Positions 19,741 to 31,418 of a stretch of 64,000 nt of DNA are shown piece by piece; the first letter of the stretch is position 1, and the number at the start of each line of letters is the position of its first letter. This stretch comes from Alisma plantago-aquatica (lineage: Eukaryota; Streptophyta; Magnoliopsida; Alismatales; Alismataceae). The stretch covers positions 71,034,001 to 71,098,000 of the forward strand of contig OY856411.1 in the NCBI GenBank assembly GCA_963693085.1, read 5' to 3'. A program made the position numbers and the translations under genes. The notes under the pieces were generated by a model that was given only the letters and a program-made list of their open reading frames with translations, did not search any database and was not told the DNA's origin.

Positions 19741-19878
19741 GTTAATTGCTGCATCCATATTAATCTTTATGCTTCCTTCAGCTGGCTTCACCCAATTGCC
19801 TGTTCTGTTTTGCATCTCGACTTGACTAACACCCTCGACTCACCTGCTTATGTATGGAAAGGCTAGCAGTAATAAATT

Positions 19879-20763
19879 TCACCTAGTGTTCAGCAGTTTT
19901 GATAATCTTTTCAAAACATGGAGATTATGACATTTCCAAAGGTAGTTGTAGGATATAAGAAACATTTGCATTATCTCCTGTGACTGAGTCATACAATATT
20001 TTTTCCACTCTTGGACTTCAGCCGGTTCCCAGAATCGATCAAGACCCTTGTTGAAAATGAGCTTCGTCCATATGGGTTTCACCCATTTGCAGTCCCTTAA
20101 AGCATGAATCAGCGTTTCTTCCTGCAACAAACACCTGCCACACCGATCATCGTCTCTCAGCCTCCTAGCTTTCTGTCTAGCATTAGTCATCAAAGCACCA
20201 TGCTCCACGAGCCATGTGAACAATCTGAGCCTACTCGTAGTCTTAGCCTCCCAGATGCGTTTCCAGTCCCCATTAATCACCAGATCCGTAGGCTTCCTTA
20301 TAACTTCATAGGCTGACCTGGTTGTGAACTGTCCATCCTCGGACGGACACCACATCCAAATATCATCGTGGTCCGTCTCCATCGGCACATTGAGTTGAGT
20401 AATCTTCTTAACCAAAGAGTCTGGAATCCAGTTTGCTAAGAAATCAGTGTCCCACTGCCCATGCAGATCTATCACACTCCCCACTGTCAAATCCAACAAC
20501 TCTTGCGGAACGGGTCTCACAACATGATCCTTCAACGCTATGCCATTCAAAACCCAAGTTTCATTCCATAAATTTGTGTTCCGGCCACTGATAATTTGTA
20601 TTTGAGAATTCTCTAGCACTAGATCTCGATCTTTGAAAGCATGTTTTGCCACCCTAGACCCTGTTACCTGCTTCATACTATTATACTTGTTGAACCTGCT
20701 TCTTAGACTTTCACACCACGCTGTATCCTGTCCACTCAAAATATCCCAAGCATTCTTTAGCAA
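19879..20763 (-). pseudogene. LINE1 post-RT region with zf-RVT domain
   Basis: 294 open codons. It starts LKNAWDILSGQDTAWCESL and has GRNTNLWNETW. The zinc-binding reverse transcriptase domain (zf-RVT, PF13966 type) comes with FTTRSAYEVI, RLRLFTWLVEHGALMT, RRLRDDDRCGRC (CxxC) and ETLIHALRDCKW (HxxxxC). It lies between RT and RNase H as in plant L1 elements. Upstream it is joined to RT through a stop at about 20774. Confidence 0.8.
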
Positions 20764-20775
20764 AAGAGCCTCATT

Positions 20776-22214
20776 CTAGTCTATCATCACTTTAAGTCCC
20801 AGCCCTCCCTTAGCCTTTGAGGTGATGACTTTGTACCAGGCAACCAGAGACATAGGATTCAGATTATGACTGCCTCCCCAGATGAATTTTCGGACGATGT
20901 TGTCAATTCTGTCACATAGCTTCAGGGGAAGGGTTGATGTCTGCATAACATAGGTGGGCATCACCATCAGGGTGGCTTTCGCTAGGCACACCCTACCTAC
21001 CATAGATAAGAACCAAGATGACCAAGCATTCACCTTACTGGTAATGCTTGAGAGAATGTTAGAATAGGTATTCTTGTTAATCCTTGAGTGCAGAATCAGT
21101 ACACCAAGGTACCGACCTAAATCTTCAGTAGATTGAAATCTACTAGCACGTTCAATGAGTCTCCTCTCCCTTCTGGTAATGCTCTTAGAGAAATAAACTC
21201 TTGTCTTCTCATTAGAAATGACCTACCCAGAAGCCTTGCCAAATAAATCAAAACATTCAATAATAGTGTTCATCTGCGCTCGACTAGCTTCTCCAAACAA
21301 GAGAATATCATCCGCGAAACATACATGTGAGACCACCGGTCCTTCAGCCCCTAGTTTCACCAGTTTCCAACACTTTTTCTGTACAAGATCATGAATCATC
21401 TGACTTAGCCTTTCCAGGCACAGGACAAAAAGATATGGAGATAGTGGATCTCCCCGCCGCAATCCCCTACTAGCTTTGAATTCTTTAGATAATGTTCCCT
21501 TCCAAACAATCGAGATAGCACCACCGCTAATAGAGTACATAATGTACTTACAAATGTTTCCAGGCATCTCAAGCTGTATTAGAGTGTCTTCTATGAACTT
21601 CCATGACATGTAGTCGTAGGCTTTTGTGAGATCTACTTTGATGGCCATCGTCTTTGCACTATTGTTCCTTCTCATCTTATAGATCACCTCTTGAACTAAA
21701 ACAATGTTGTCGATGATCCTCCTACCATGTATAAAAATTCTTTGCTCCTTAGAAATCCAATGGGGTAGATGTGATTTTAATCTCTCCACAACTAACTTGG
21801 AAATGAGCTTTAGGATGATATTATTTAAGGAGATAGGACGAAGGTGCCCACACTTTTTAGGTCTAGGCACTTTAGGAATTAGAACGATGGATGCGTTGCA
21901 CAAATTAGAGTTGATGGGTTGTCCCACTATCGCCGAAGATGCCGTTAACATCACAGACTCACCTATCGTCTTCCACTCCTTCTGAAGAAACAATGCGCTT
22001 ACCCCGTCTGGACCTGCTGCTTTATGGGGATTTAAGCTATTTAGGACTTTCCGAACCTCACCTGAGGTGGGAGTGTCGGCGATGACCTTCCACTAGTTTA
22101 TAGACAAACGTCTGAATCTCCCAGGTATTTTGCTGAAATAGGCTCATCTCTCCATGCCTGGATCGGTTAACACTTCCCTGAAATGATTGACTACCATGTT
22201 CATAAGACTCTCCT
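20776..22214 (-). pseudogene. LINE1 reverse transcriptase
   Basis: Open pieces at 21993-21223 and 21033-20776 with stops between them. Motifs in order: PRPKKCGHLRPISLNN, LISKLVVERLKSHLP, IDNIVLVQEV, KVDLTKAYDYMSWKF, GLRRGDPLSPYLFVLCLERLS and the catalytic SHVCFADDILLFGE, then the thumb LSMVGRVCLAKATLMVMP-like block. Element Cassandra separates it from the endonuclease. Confidence 0.85.
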
Positions 22215-22504
22215 TGTAACACCCGGGCCCACTGCCCAAGGCTCTTGCAAGGTTTCAGGAATGACGAATGGCCCCACAAACCACCACTAGTCTTAACTTC
22301 ACGCTTTGTCCTCACTCACGCACATGCCATGATCAACTTCCCGATAGGTCACCCATCCCAATACTACTCCAAGCCGAGCACGCTTAACTTTGGAGTTCTT
22401 AGTGATGGTCTCTCGAAAAAAGAGGTGCACCTTGGTGATATGGGTAGTCCAATCATTCCTTATAAGATCTTTTTATCCGAGGCCTCAAATCCTGAGATGT
22501 TACA
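22215..22504 (-). repeat. Cassandra 3' LTR
   Basis: 290 bp. It differs from the right copy by scattered, mostly transition changes. Contains 5S-like sequence at about 22331-22400. Confidence 0.93.
22331..22400 (-). other. 5S rRNA-derived segment in the left Cassandra LTR
   Basis: On the minus strand GAACTCCAAAGTTAAGCG and GGGATGGGTGACCTATCGGG match the internal promoter region (A box, intermediate element, C box) of plant 5S rRNA. It is not a 5S gene, since only the core matches and it lies in an LTR. Confidence 0.85.
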
Positions 22505-22517
22505 ATCTCCCCCACTT
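22505..22517 (-). other. Cassandra polypurine tract
   Basis: AAGTGGGGGAGAT on the minus strand directly precedes the LTR start TGTAACA. Confidence 0.85.
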
Positions 22518-22736
22518 AGACTCTTGACATCCTCATCAAGTCTCAACTATAAGGCCTCATAATCTCTTCCCCATTTCAGTGCAGACCGACAATGGCCCAT
22601 GGACACCCAGCTCCCGATCACAGAATACCAGCGCAAGGGTGGCTATGTCAACCATGGACAACCCTTTCCTACATGCCCGGACGACACCGCTCAAGACTGG
22701 CATGCCATGCCCATGTGGGCCCCACCTACTGGAGGG

Positions 22737-22754
22737 GAATTGGCTCTGATACCA
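22737..22754 (-). other. Cassandra primer binding site (initiator tRNA-Met)
   Basis: TGGTATCAGAGCCAATTC on the minus strand, two bases after the LTR end, begins with the exact complement of the tRNA-Met 3' end. Confidence 0.9.
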
Positions 22755-22756
22755 TT

Positions 22757-23046
22757 TGTAACACCCGGGCCCACTGCCCAAGGCTCTTGCAAGGTTTCAG
22801 GAATGACGGCTGGCCCCACAGACCACCACTAGCCTTAACTGCGCGCTTTGTCCTCACTCACGTGCATGCCATGATCAACTTCCCGACAGGTCACCCATCC
22901 CAGTACTACTCCAAGCCGAACACGCTTAACTATGGAGTTCTTAGTGATGGTCTCCAGGAAAAGGAGGTGCACCTTGGTGATATGGATAGTCCAATCATTC
23001 CTTATAAGATCTTTTCATCCGAGGCCTCAAATCCTAGGATGTTACA
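22757..23046 (-). repeat. Cassandra 5' LTR
   Basis: 290 bp; on the minus strand it begins TGTAACATCCTAGG and ends GGGTGTTACA. Confidence 0.93.
22873..22942 (-). other. 5S rRNA-derived segment in the right Cassandra LTR
   Basis: On the minus strand GAACTCCATAGTTAAGCG and GGGATGGGTGACCTGTCGGG keep the 5S internal promoter core, with G/A and C/T differences from the left copy. Confidence 0.85.
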
Positions 23047-23951
23047 CTCCTCATCCGTAATCCAAACATGTGCTTCATTTTTGAGTGCAGTGATAACATT
23101 GCTTCTTCTACGTTGATTTACCCATGCATGATAAAAACGGGTATTGTTCTCCCCTTCTTTCAGCCAATTAATATGAGCCCGCTGCCTCTAGTCCTCCTCT
23201 TCTTTTTTCAGAATCGTATCCAGCTCCGCCTGCATATCAATGCACATCTTATCTGATATGGGATCATAGTTTGATTCCAGGTTAACCTGTAGTTGGTCGA
23301 TGTTATGAATAAGACGCTCTTCATCACGCCTTCTACTCCTAACTTCATTTTTTTCCCATTCTATTATCTTTGGTCTTTCCAGCGGCATAGCCTTCTCAAA
23401 AGGCAAATTCGAACTCCACACAGGCTGAAGCATATTTCTGAATGCGCTTTCCGCATGCCAAGAATCTTTAGTCACAAAACGCCTATTGCCAATCTCCTTT
23501 CTACCAACTTTAATTAGAATAGGGCAGTGGTCTAAATGAATCCTAGGTAGATGTTGAACAGTAATGTGTGGACACTGTTGAAGGAAATTGTCATTAGCTA
23601 CCGCTCTATCCAGTCGTTCTTGGAGTAAACCGTGTTTATAGGTAAAACGTCATCCAGAAAAACCAAGGCCAGTAAGACCCGCTTCCATGAGAGTGTCGCT
23701 GAAACGAATCGCCTCATTGGCATTAAAAATATCACTACCAGATTTTTCATTTGGTTCCAACAGTGAGTTAAAATCACCAAGGACAATCCAAGGCTCGTGT
23801 ATATTCTTGCTCAAATCTATCAAATGCTTCCACAGTAAATTACGGATGGTCCCATTCAGACTTGCATAATAAAAGTCACATACCATTTATCATTCATCCT
23901 GCAGGTAATGAATTGACGATGGTTGTTAATAATGTCAAGCTTGCAAGGCTC
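23047..23951 (-). pseudogene. LINE1 endonuclease (truncated) and linker
   Basis: Begins mid-domain on the minus strand with a reading like NNHRQFITCRMNDKW, then WIVLGDFNSLLEPNEKSG (catalytic GDFN), the ERLDRAVAN-like block, and a downstream linker with WHAESAFRNML and LQVNLESN. Frame changes lie near 23640. The N-terminal part with the first catalytic residues is absent. The domain would nick target DNA for target-primed reverse transcription. Confidence 0.78.
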
Positions 23952-23985
23952 CTATCAATATGATTTTCCTATCAATATGATTTTC
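23952..23985 (+). repeat. 17-bp tandem duplication at the LINE1 5' junction
   Basis: CTATCAATATGATTTTC occurs twice in direct succession. The second copy continues the copia C frame (NMIFLSYS). It may have arisen during attachment of the LINE 5' end. Confidence 0.8.
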
Positions 23986-25910
23986 CTTAGCTATTCTATC
24001 TTTAAAAAAGGTTTTCATTGTTATAGTCTGAGCAACTGTCGCATATGTGTCTCTGTTGATTTGACTTTTCATAAATCTGATATGTTCTTTGATGTTGCAT
24101 CAACATCCTCTCTACCTCAACCTAAACATCCAACTGAGTTTGCTAAGCTTGATATGTTTGTCCTAGTGGATCGTGAACCCATCATATACTCTCATGTCAC
24201 TCCTCCTTTAGCATAGGACCCATCACCAATGTTCATGTTTGAGGATCTATGATGCCCTACATCTCTCTGGAAAGGTATCATCTCTTACACCCTACACCAC
24301 CCTATATCTCGTACATTTTGCCTATCTAAGCTTTCATTTACTGTTAAAACCATTGCTTAGCATCTTGACTCTATCCAGACTCCCAAAAAAACTATCGCGA
24401 GGCCCTTTAGCGCCATGGTTGGAAAGTTGTGATGCTTGAGGAAATGACAGTGTTGCATGAGAATGGGACATGGGATCTTGTCCCTCCTTCTCTTGAACAA
24501 AATATTATTGATTTGTGATTGGCATTCTCTATCAAATTTAATTCAAATGGAGTGGTGGAACAACTTAAAGTTAAACTTATTGCCCAAGGATTTATCCAAA
24601 TATATGGCATGGATTTCTTTGAAACCTTCTCACTAGTCACCCACATTGCTTCTGTCAGGATTGTAATCTCCCTTGCCACTCATAGACTAGCATCTATTTT
24701 ATCTTGACATTAAAAATGCTTTATTTTATGGTGATTTAGAGGAGGAAGTATATATGAAATAGTGTTCGGCTTTTTATACTCGGGGGAGTCTTTTCAAAGA
24801 GTTTTTCATATAAAATGCTCTTTGTATGCTCTCTAGCAATCACCATGGACCTAAATTACAAAACTCAGTGGGGTTCTTACTAGCTTGGGTTTTTCAGGTC
24901 ATCTAGTGATCATAGTTTATTCTTAATTCCTCTCAATACAAAACCATCATTCTCAATGTCTGTGTTGATAATGTCATCATGATGGGTAGTAATGTCCATG
25001 GGATTTCAACATTGAAATAGGCACTCCAACAACATTTTCATACCAAGGGTCTAGGATAACTTCACCACTTCTTGGGCATAGAGGTTCTACATTCTCATCA
25101 TGGTACTTATTTATCTCTACAAAAGTATGTCCTCCACCTCTCGAAGGACTCTAGTATGCTAAATTCTAAGCTTGTTTCTTTGTCTAGGACTATCACAATA
25201 AAGTTCTATCTAAGGGAGAGTCTATTCTTATCCTGAACAATATCGACGTATAGTTGGGAAGCTCATCCATATTACAATAACCTGACCAGATATTGCGTTT
25301 ATTATTAGTGTTGTTATTCAACACATGAATAAATCTCTTGTGTGCCACTGAAGTCCAGTATAATGTATCCCGCACTACCTAAAAAGTACACCAGGAAGAG
25401 GTCTCCTCTACAAGAAACCGCAACCTCCAGATATCTCTTTGACTTGCTATGCATGTGCTGATTGGGCTGGAGATATGACTGTTAGGAGATCTATTTCTAG
25501 CTTATGTGTTCTCATGGGAGGCCATCTCATCAGTCGATGGAGTAAGAAGCAGTATGTTGTTGCTCGTTCTAGTAATGAGGCAGAATATCATGTCATGGCA
25601 CACCCTATTATGAAATTCAATGGGTGACGTCTATTCTTTGAGAATTGGGTTTTCCTCTCTCTTCCCCAAAACTCTCAAGCACGACGATCATGTAACTATT
25701 CACATATCTAATAATCTAGTTGTAAATGACCGTACCATGCATATTGAGGTGATTGCCACTTTGTGAGAGACCTAATTCTTGATAAGAAGATCATTATGCC
25801 AAATGTAAAGAGTGGATAACAAAGTGTTCATATATTCACTAAGAATCTTCCACTTTCATCCTTCTCATATATGTGTAGCAAGTTGGAAATACACTATGTG
25901 TATTCTCTAG
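23969..25910 (+). pseudogene. copia reverse transcriptase and RNase H remnant (element C)
   Basis: Resumes with IFLSYSIFKKGFHCYS and VSVDLTFHKSDMFF (end of integrase). The RT follows with KLIAQGFIQIYGMDFFETFS, SVRIVISLAT and a decayed VDNVIMMG (YVDDxxxxG) near 24965. RNase H is near 25440-25620 with DWAGDMTVRRSISSLCVLMG, SRWSKKQYVVARSSNEAEYH. All copia hallmarks are in order, with many stops and frameshifts. Non-functional. Confidence 0.85.
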
Positions 25911-25922
25911 GTTGAGGGGAAG
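25911..25922 (+). other. Polypurine tract of element C
   Basis: GTTGAGGGGAAG precedes TGTTGGTGGTACTTG, the usual start of a copia LTR. Confidence 0.75.
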
Positions 25923-26107
25923 TGTTGGTGGTACTTGTGTTATTTATTTTCCCTTGTATTAGCTAATTGGGCTTCCTCAACTTAGACCCATTAGCATTAG
26001 TTTACTTTATGTTCTGTTGTATCTCTAGTACATCATACCTTGAGATAAGGCTATATTTATGACTCTTTGTAACCTTAATTCTGTCATAATAAGAATTTCT
26101 CTTCACA
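25923..26107 (+). repeat. Probable 3' LTR of element C
   Basis: Starts TGTTGGTGG right after the polypurine tract. The end at TTCACA (26107) is a guess from the TG...CA rule, since the partner LTR is outside the window. Contains a possible polyadenylation region near 26060-26095. The length of about 185 bp is short but within the copia range. Confidence 0.55.
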
Positions 26108-29100
26108 ATGTTAATTGTAAATATTTTGATAATCAAATAGGAAAGTTGTTAGGTATTATTGCCTTCTCATAGTCACCCATCAGATTTTAGTTACCTTGAG
26201 AAGAAATTTTATGTTGACTTGGCTAGTGTAAGATATTTTTTGCCTTCAAATTCACTAGGATATATAAATCCTATATTTTGCCTAAACCAAGTGTATGAAA
26301 ATCCCACTCTCAAGCAAACAAATCTTATCTCAATATAGTTTTGGATCAAACTCAAAGAACAATTTACTTAAATAATAGTTTGATCAAAGTAATCGAGGAA
26401 GAATTGGTATATATTACGAAAGTTGATTGGTTTACTAATTATGCTAAGATTGCAATAATAAAAGATTGAATTAAAGTTCTAAGTATTACATGAATGAAAA
26501 GTTAGAGTGAGTGAGTATTGACACTAGTTTTTCATTCACTACCTTTGTCCACTCTCTCAGTGCATCATGATAAGAATGATCAAACATATGTTGAGGTGGG
26601 GTAAATATACCCATTTGACATTAGAAATAAACTCAAACAAACTTTACTCTATGCTCATAATCATGTTACCTATAGGTTGTGTACCAACTTCCTCACCCAT
26701 ACGAAGTTCTCAACAAAGGTTTCACATGAAATAGATGATGTTCTAGATCTTAGTTCTCTACACATGGGATTTGATAAACATGCAAAATAGTCAGCCCAAT
26801 TAGATTTACAAGCATCAGATGTTTTGTTCAAGACATATAAATGTAATAAAAATAACAAAAAGGGTAGTGGAGGCTACTCCCCATAGCCTAGAAAGGGCAC
26901 TACTCCTCATGTTAATAATAACAAGTTTAATAAGGAAAGAGAGTGAGAAATCCATCATCATAGTAGAATATGGAGGCATAGTTGGGGTGGTAAGTTTCTT
27001 ATATTCAAGCTTGGAGATGAGGGCAGTCTAAAAAACACCAGGGACACCTTTTAATGTTTGTCAGAAGTGGACTTTCTAGTCATCTTTCTCCTTCTTTACG
27101 GACCATAATTGTCCTCTTGAGCGAAGAGGTGGTGGATCGATGGGTGGAAGTTATCGTCAATGAAGACCATACATCATTTTCCTATCCTCTTTCACTAGGC
27201 GCTTTGGTCTCAGTGAAGTTGGAGTCATCGACTATCACTGGGGTCGCTCAACCATTCAAAATGATCAATGGGAACTAGAGGTGGATGTTGAGGATGTAGT
27301 TTGGTAATGCTTCTGCATAGTGATGATGATGCTTTTCATGAAAGCAAGGTTGGTATTTATAGACCTTTGATTAGGGTTGGAACCCTTCGGTCACCGGTAT
27401 TAATGGTTTCAGCTACCATGAATGAAAGGGAAGTAGATAGAGGAAGAAGAAGAGATAGTGCAGAACATAAAATCCCCATTAGTCCTTGTTCCTTGTTGCG
27501 GAGAAATTCCATCGATTGGTGAATGCATAGAGTCCTTTTCGGTAGAGAAGATCATAGAGTCATCATTAGGAAGTGACTTGTCGGTCTGTGGAGTCGTTGG
27601 TTGACAAGCCATTGATTTAAGATTTTCATCAAACTACCAGGCCATTGGTATACAATCTCACAAGTTGGTGACCATCAATGCATGAAATCCCATTGTCTCT
27701 TCAGTTGATGATGTTTCATTGGACGATGAATATTTTAGGCCGATGAGAATGAAGTACTGATGCAATACAAATTTATGTGGATTTGAGGGGCCTATTGTCA
27801 TGGAGAAGGGCCTTTATTTGGGTCGATGAGCATGTAGACTAATGGAAACAAGGGTTGATGGAAGTAACAGTTGATGAAACTCTAAACTTATATAAATATT
27901 TTCTTCGGGCCCACTGGTTGGTCAACAAGACTACCATCTTAGAGATAGAAGCTCAAAGTTTCCATGAAAAACTAAAGAAATATTTCAAAATCCTAAAAAA
28001 TGGCATAAGACTAAGGAAAACTAAATGTGAGCTCATTCTATAGCATAATGTCAAACCTACATGCAAAACTAAGCTAAAAATGTGACTAAAACTGAGAAGA
28101 AGATGCATTCATCATTGGCCTGACACATTAAGAAAAGAAAGTAATGTTTGGGATGTTAAGGAAACTAGAGAAAGATATGATGAAATGGGATAAGGAATTT
28201 TTAGTTAAAGTGAGTAGTATTTAAGTTGTGTATTTAATATAACTATTGTTTATAGAAGTTACACATATGTGGCTTGAAAGATATGTGTGTGCATGGAGGT
28301 TCATACAATCTGATTGTATTAATAGCAATAAAAATTGTACATTTTTAAATGAATGGACAAGAAAAAGGTAATATGTATTGGTACAATTCCACAATATATG
28401 TGAAGGGAAAAAGGAGATCATCTTTGTTGCGAAGGGAATTTTTAGCAAATTGTAGGAATTGTTCCACGTAAACTATAATTTTGTAAGTTTTATTTTTTAT
28501 TTTAATTGGAGTTGTGAGCCTAGAATAAATTGGGACCTTTATCCAATTGGTATGTTTGGATATAACTTGTTGATTATATCCTTTCCATATCCATTGGTTT
28601 TTTCAAATTTCCTTGGTGTCTTATTCTACACAACTTTCTAAAATCATAAAATGTCCCCTCCTATTTTTGCCGAGTTTAATACGTCAATGAGAAAAGGAGA
28701 GACACAATATCATCTATTTCCTTTCAACCTAGTGTCACCCACTCTCTACCTCAACATCACCACTCCAGACTTTACCATACTCACAACCTTTTGGTGACCT
28801 CCCATGCCCTAACACAATAAATCTTCCTTACCCCTTCTTGTCTAGAAGAGACTGAGTAGTGAAGGTGAGATTCCTTGACCATCTTATATATAGTCAGGGT
28901 CAACAAGACCAAAGATGTAATTGCCATTCTTTTCCCAAAATAGGTAATTTCCACACTCTGTCAGGCCATAAACCAGATAATCACATGATCTTGACTAGAT
29001 CATATAAAATGCATACTTTATCCATTACCATTGGAAAAGATAGTCAATTTTGATGAGAAAAGTACTAGGAATCCAATAAACTTACTTTTAGAGCCTCAAC

Positions 29101-29631
29101 CTCACTTCCTTTTCATTAATATAAATATACCATAATGTTTGTTATTTTAAATTCATAAATGATCTAATCATATTAATATGCCCCCAAAACTATTAAGTTT
29201 TATCCTGATTGATAACTTTGATGAATCTTGCAACCTTGGATTGAATTTGTTAACTTGAGATATAATAATGATGATATCTTTAGATTGTATATGATAATAA
29301 CATGGAACTTGAGGTGGATTGTATACTATTGATCAAATCTTGTTGATCAAATCCTATTAATTTTCCATAAATTGAAATATGTACTACATCAACTAAAATA
29401 CTTTGAGTAATCCAAAATCTTATCTTGATCTTGGTAATACCAGAGATGGTAAAATGATATAAATTATGCTGGACTTAATTAGGGTTATTTAATAATATGA
29501 CCTACGTGTGGAACATTGAACATGTATTTTGATAACAATGAAGATAACAATATTCTTATCAAATACTTAAATTGTAGATAATATTGGAATATAAATGTAT
29601 GATAAAACCTAGGGTCAATATAGAAACTAAT
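26108..29631. other. Unassigned AT-rich interval
   Basis: 3.5 kb without any ORF over 75 codons. Short open stretches (27054-27278, 27301-27522, 27855-28043) show no domain I recognise. There are no matched repeats within the window, no RNA gene and no clear element ends. It may be the only pre-existing chromosomal DNA here, or an even older decayed element. Confidence 0.4.
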
Positions 29632-31418
29632 TGTCGGAAAATGCATGATGACAAGAACAATGGAAGCAACAATAAAAAGATTGTCCAATTCCCATGAGAA
29701 GATCTTGTTAACAATGATATAACAGTAAGGATGGTGCGAGAGATGTACCTTGTTGTGGAGAAAGTCCAATGACATTTTCACACGACGTTATACGTCACTC
29801 ATGGTGACTATCATACAGTGGTAGATTATGTCCTCCCAACACATTCATATAATGTCTACGTCTCTATGTAACCCATGTAGACGTTTGGGAACTCCACATC
29901 ACACTGCTTAAGCTGGTGTGTAGGGAGAAGCTTCTAGTTACCAACATGCTAGTGTTGTACTCTCTATCCTTCTCTCTCTTTAATTTGAGGGTATTGATAA
30001 CTAGGGCTCACATGTGAAAAGGTGTAAACAAAACCCTAGCCATCCTGGCCCCTTAAAAAGGAGAGGAAGGAAACATGGTTTCTCAAAGAAAACCTCAAAA
30101 CAAACAGGCAATTGCAGTTTCACTTAAGAGGCCATTCATAGACAATGAGTCAGTCGACTAGACAGTCTAGTTGACTGACTGGACTACATCAGAACATTTA
30201 GGATCTAATCATCCAGCATACTAATTTTGCCTAGTCAACTGACTAGACATTCTAGTCGATAGATTTGGCTTATCTTCTCCACTCAATTTATTGGACTTTC
30301 TAGTTGATGATCTTTGCCTGTTTGATTGATTGGTCTTTTTGATAGATCATTGGGCTTGTAGATAGTCTATCATTGTTCCAATTTATCTCAAATTGATTAC
30401 CTAATACTTTGAGTAACCAAATTAAGTTGTGTCCATGATTATACTCATTTTTCATCTGCATCCTATGCGTGTGACCCTATAGGATCCATATTAAATTAAC
30501 AATGATGTCTTTAGATAAGTTTCCACCCAAGAAATGAGTGGTACATAGAAACATTTGTTGACATTCAAGCAAATAGATAAGTTGGGGCCCAACATCAATC
30601 AAGTGTTGTGACCACGGTTACTATGACCATATAACCCTTTTGTATCAACTATCCATATCAAATCTTAGTCTATAAACATTATCCTCTTAATGTGCAATCC
30701 ACATTTCTTGATCTAGAGTAGAATATTAAGTTACATGTGACCTCAATCTCATATATTGACTCACATGAGTATAACCATGCATTTCATAGTCTCATTTAGC
30801 ATGTGGATAGGATATCACTCCAATAGGACAAACAAATTCCATCTACATCACTTACAATATCTACACGTGTCACGATGCACCCAAGCACTACTTTTATGGA
30901 AACCTTTTCTGAGGTAACTTTGAGTAGCGTTGAAGTACACTGAACAACATGTGTTCACTATAAGACTTCAAGTTTACCGTGGTCACATTGATATATGTTC
31001 TGACTATCATTTCTATATTTCATGTATCATACTAAAGTTGGGTATGTAGAGTAGACTTGTTCATAACAAGTACATATGCATTTGACTTGATATCATATAT
31101 CATGAATAATGGGATGTTAGTGATCAATCACACACTTACAAAACTTAATTTACTATTGTTGTCTAAATTTTAACAATATTATTTGAACAGGGACTTCAAA
31201 AAAAAAAGAAAACGTTTGCCATACACATGATATAAATTTCATGTCCCTCAACCCAAAATCCCATGTTATTGAGTAATACATTCTTAGGACAATATTATTT
31301 ATTCATTATCTCATACTGAAGTAAGCATAACAAATGGAAATGCCTATTTTATTAACAAAATTAAGTACAATTTATCATGTCACAATCCTACAACTGTCTC
31401 TTAGGGAATACAACTGAA
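29632..31418 (-). repeat. 3' LTR of copia element D
   Basis: Lies directly downstream (minus strand) of the D RNase H. Ends are estimated: TGTCGGAAAATGCATG on the left and the AATACAACT edge on the right, whose minus reading (GTTGTATTCCCTAAGAG) resembles copia LTR starts. It shares words with the D2 LTR, for example CCTATGCGTGTGACCCTATAGG at 30465-30485 against 61487-61512, CACCCAAG and GGGAACTCCACAT. No partner LTR of the same element is in the window. Confidence 0.6.
30148..30270. repeat. Dyad repeats in LTR D
   Basis: 30148-30163 and 30165-30180 are reverse complements with one mismatch around a single A, a 33-bp palindrome built on GTCGACTAGAC. A second, partial site (AGTCAACTGACTAGACA then TCTAGTCGAT) is at about 30232-30262. 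Further weak copies (TCTAGTTGATGATC, TTGATTGATTGG) follow to 30360. Confidence 0.75.

Larger units (their letters stand above)
22215..23046 (-). mobile_element. Cassandra TRIM retrotransposon with 5S-derived LTRs
   Basis: Two 290-bp LTRs (22215-22504, 22757-23046) start TGTAACA and end TGTTACA on the + strand, flank a 252-bp non-coding interior and carry 5S rRNA sequence. The 5-bp TSD CTCCT is at 22210-22214 and 23047-23051. A tRNA-Met primer site next to the right LTR and a polypurine tract next to the left LTR show minus orientation. It encodes no protein. The structure matches the known Cassandra family. Confidence 0.95.
19208..23951 (-). mobile_element. LINE1: 5'-truncated L1-type non-LTR retrotransposon
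   Basis: Minus-strand order is endonuclease, reverse transcriptase, zinc-binding RVT domain and RNase H, then a short A-tail (T7 at 19208-19214 on the + strand). ORF1 and the first part of the endonuclease are missing, so the copy is 5'-truncated. It interrupts copia element C between its DLFS and IFLSYS codons. At the 5' junction a 17-bp host segment occurs twice in tandem (23952-23968, 23969-23985). No clean TSD was found. Cassandra is nested inside at 22215-23046. Confidence 0.85.
1..26107 (+). mobile_element. Element C: old Ty1/copia retrotransposon, interrupted twice
   Basis: Three separated segments (1-1205, 18108-19207, about 23952-26107) read in order as copia leader and gag, then protease and integrase, then reverse transcriptase, RNase H and a 3' LTR. 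All lie on the + strand and all carry stops and frameshifts. The gaps are filled exactly by element A (TSD AATGT at 1201-1205 and 18108-18112) and by LINE1. The 5' LTR is left of the window. The pol order PR-IN-RT-RH is diagnostic of Ty1/copia. The element is dead and is the oldest layer of the left half. Confidence 0.88.

Noticed and set aside
22331..22942. 5S rRNA genes
   Set aside because: Only the core promoter part matches and both copies lie in Cassandra LTRs.
22592..23116. 174-codon + strand frame over Cassandra
   Set aside because: Runs across the LTR boundary and non-coding interior on the antisense strand; no domain.
27054..27522. Possible small host genes
   Set aside because: Two short frames without domain, promoter or splice support; composition like the surrounding DNA.
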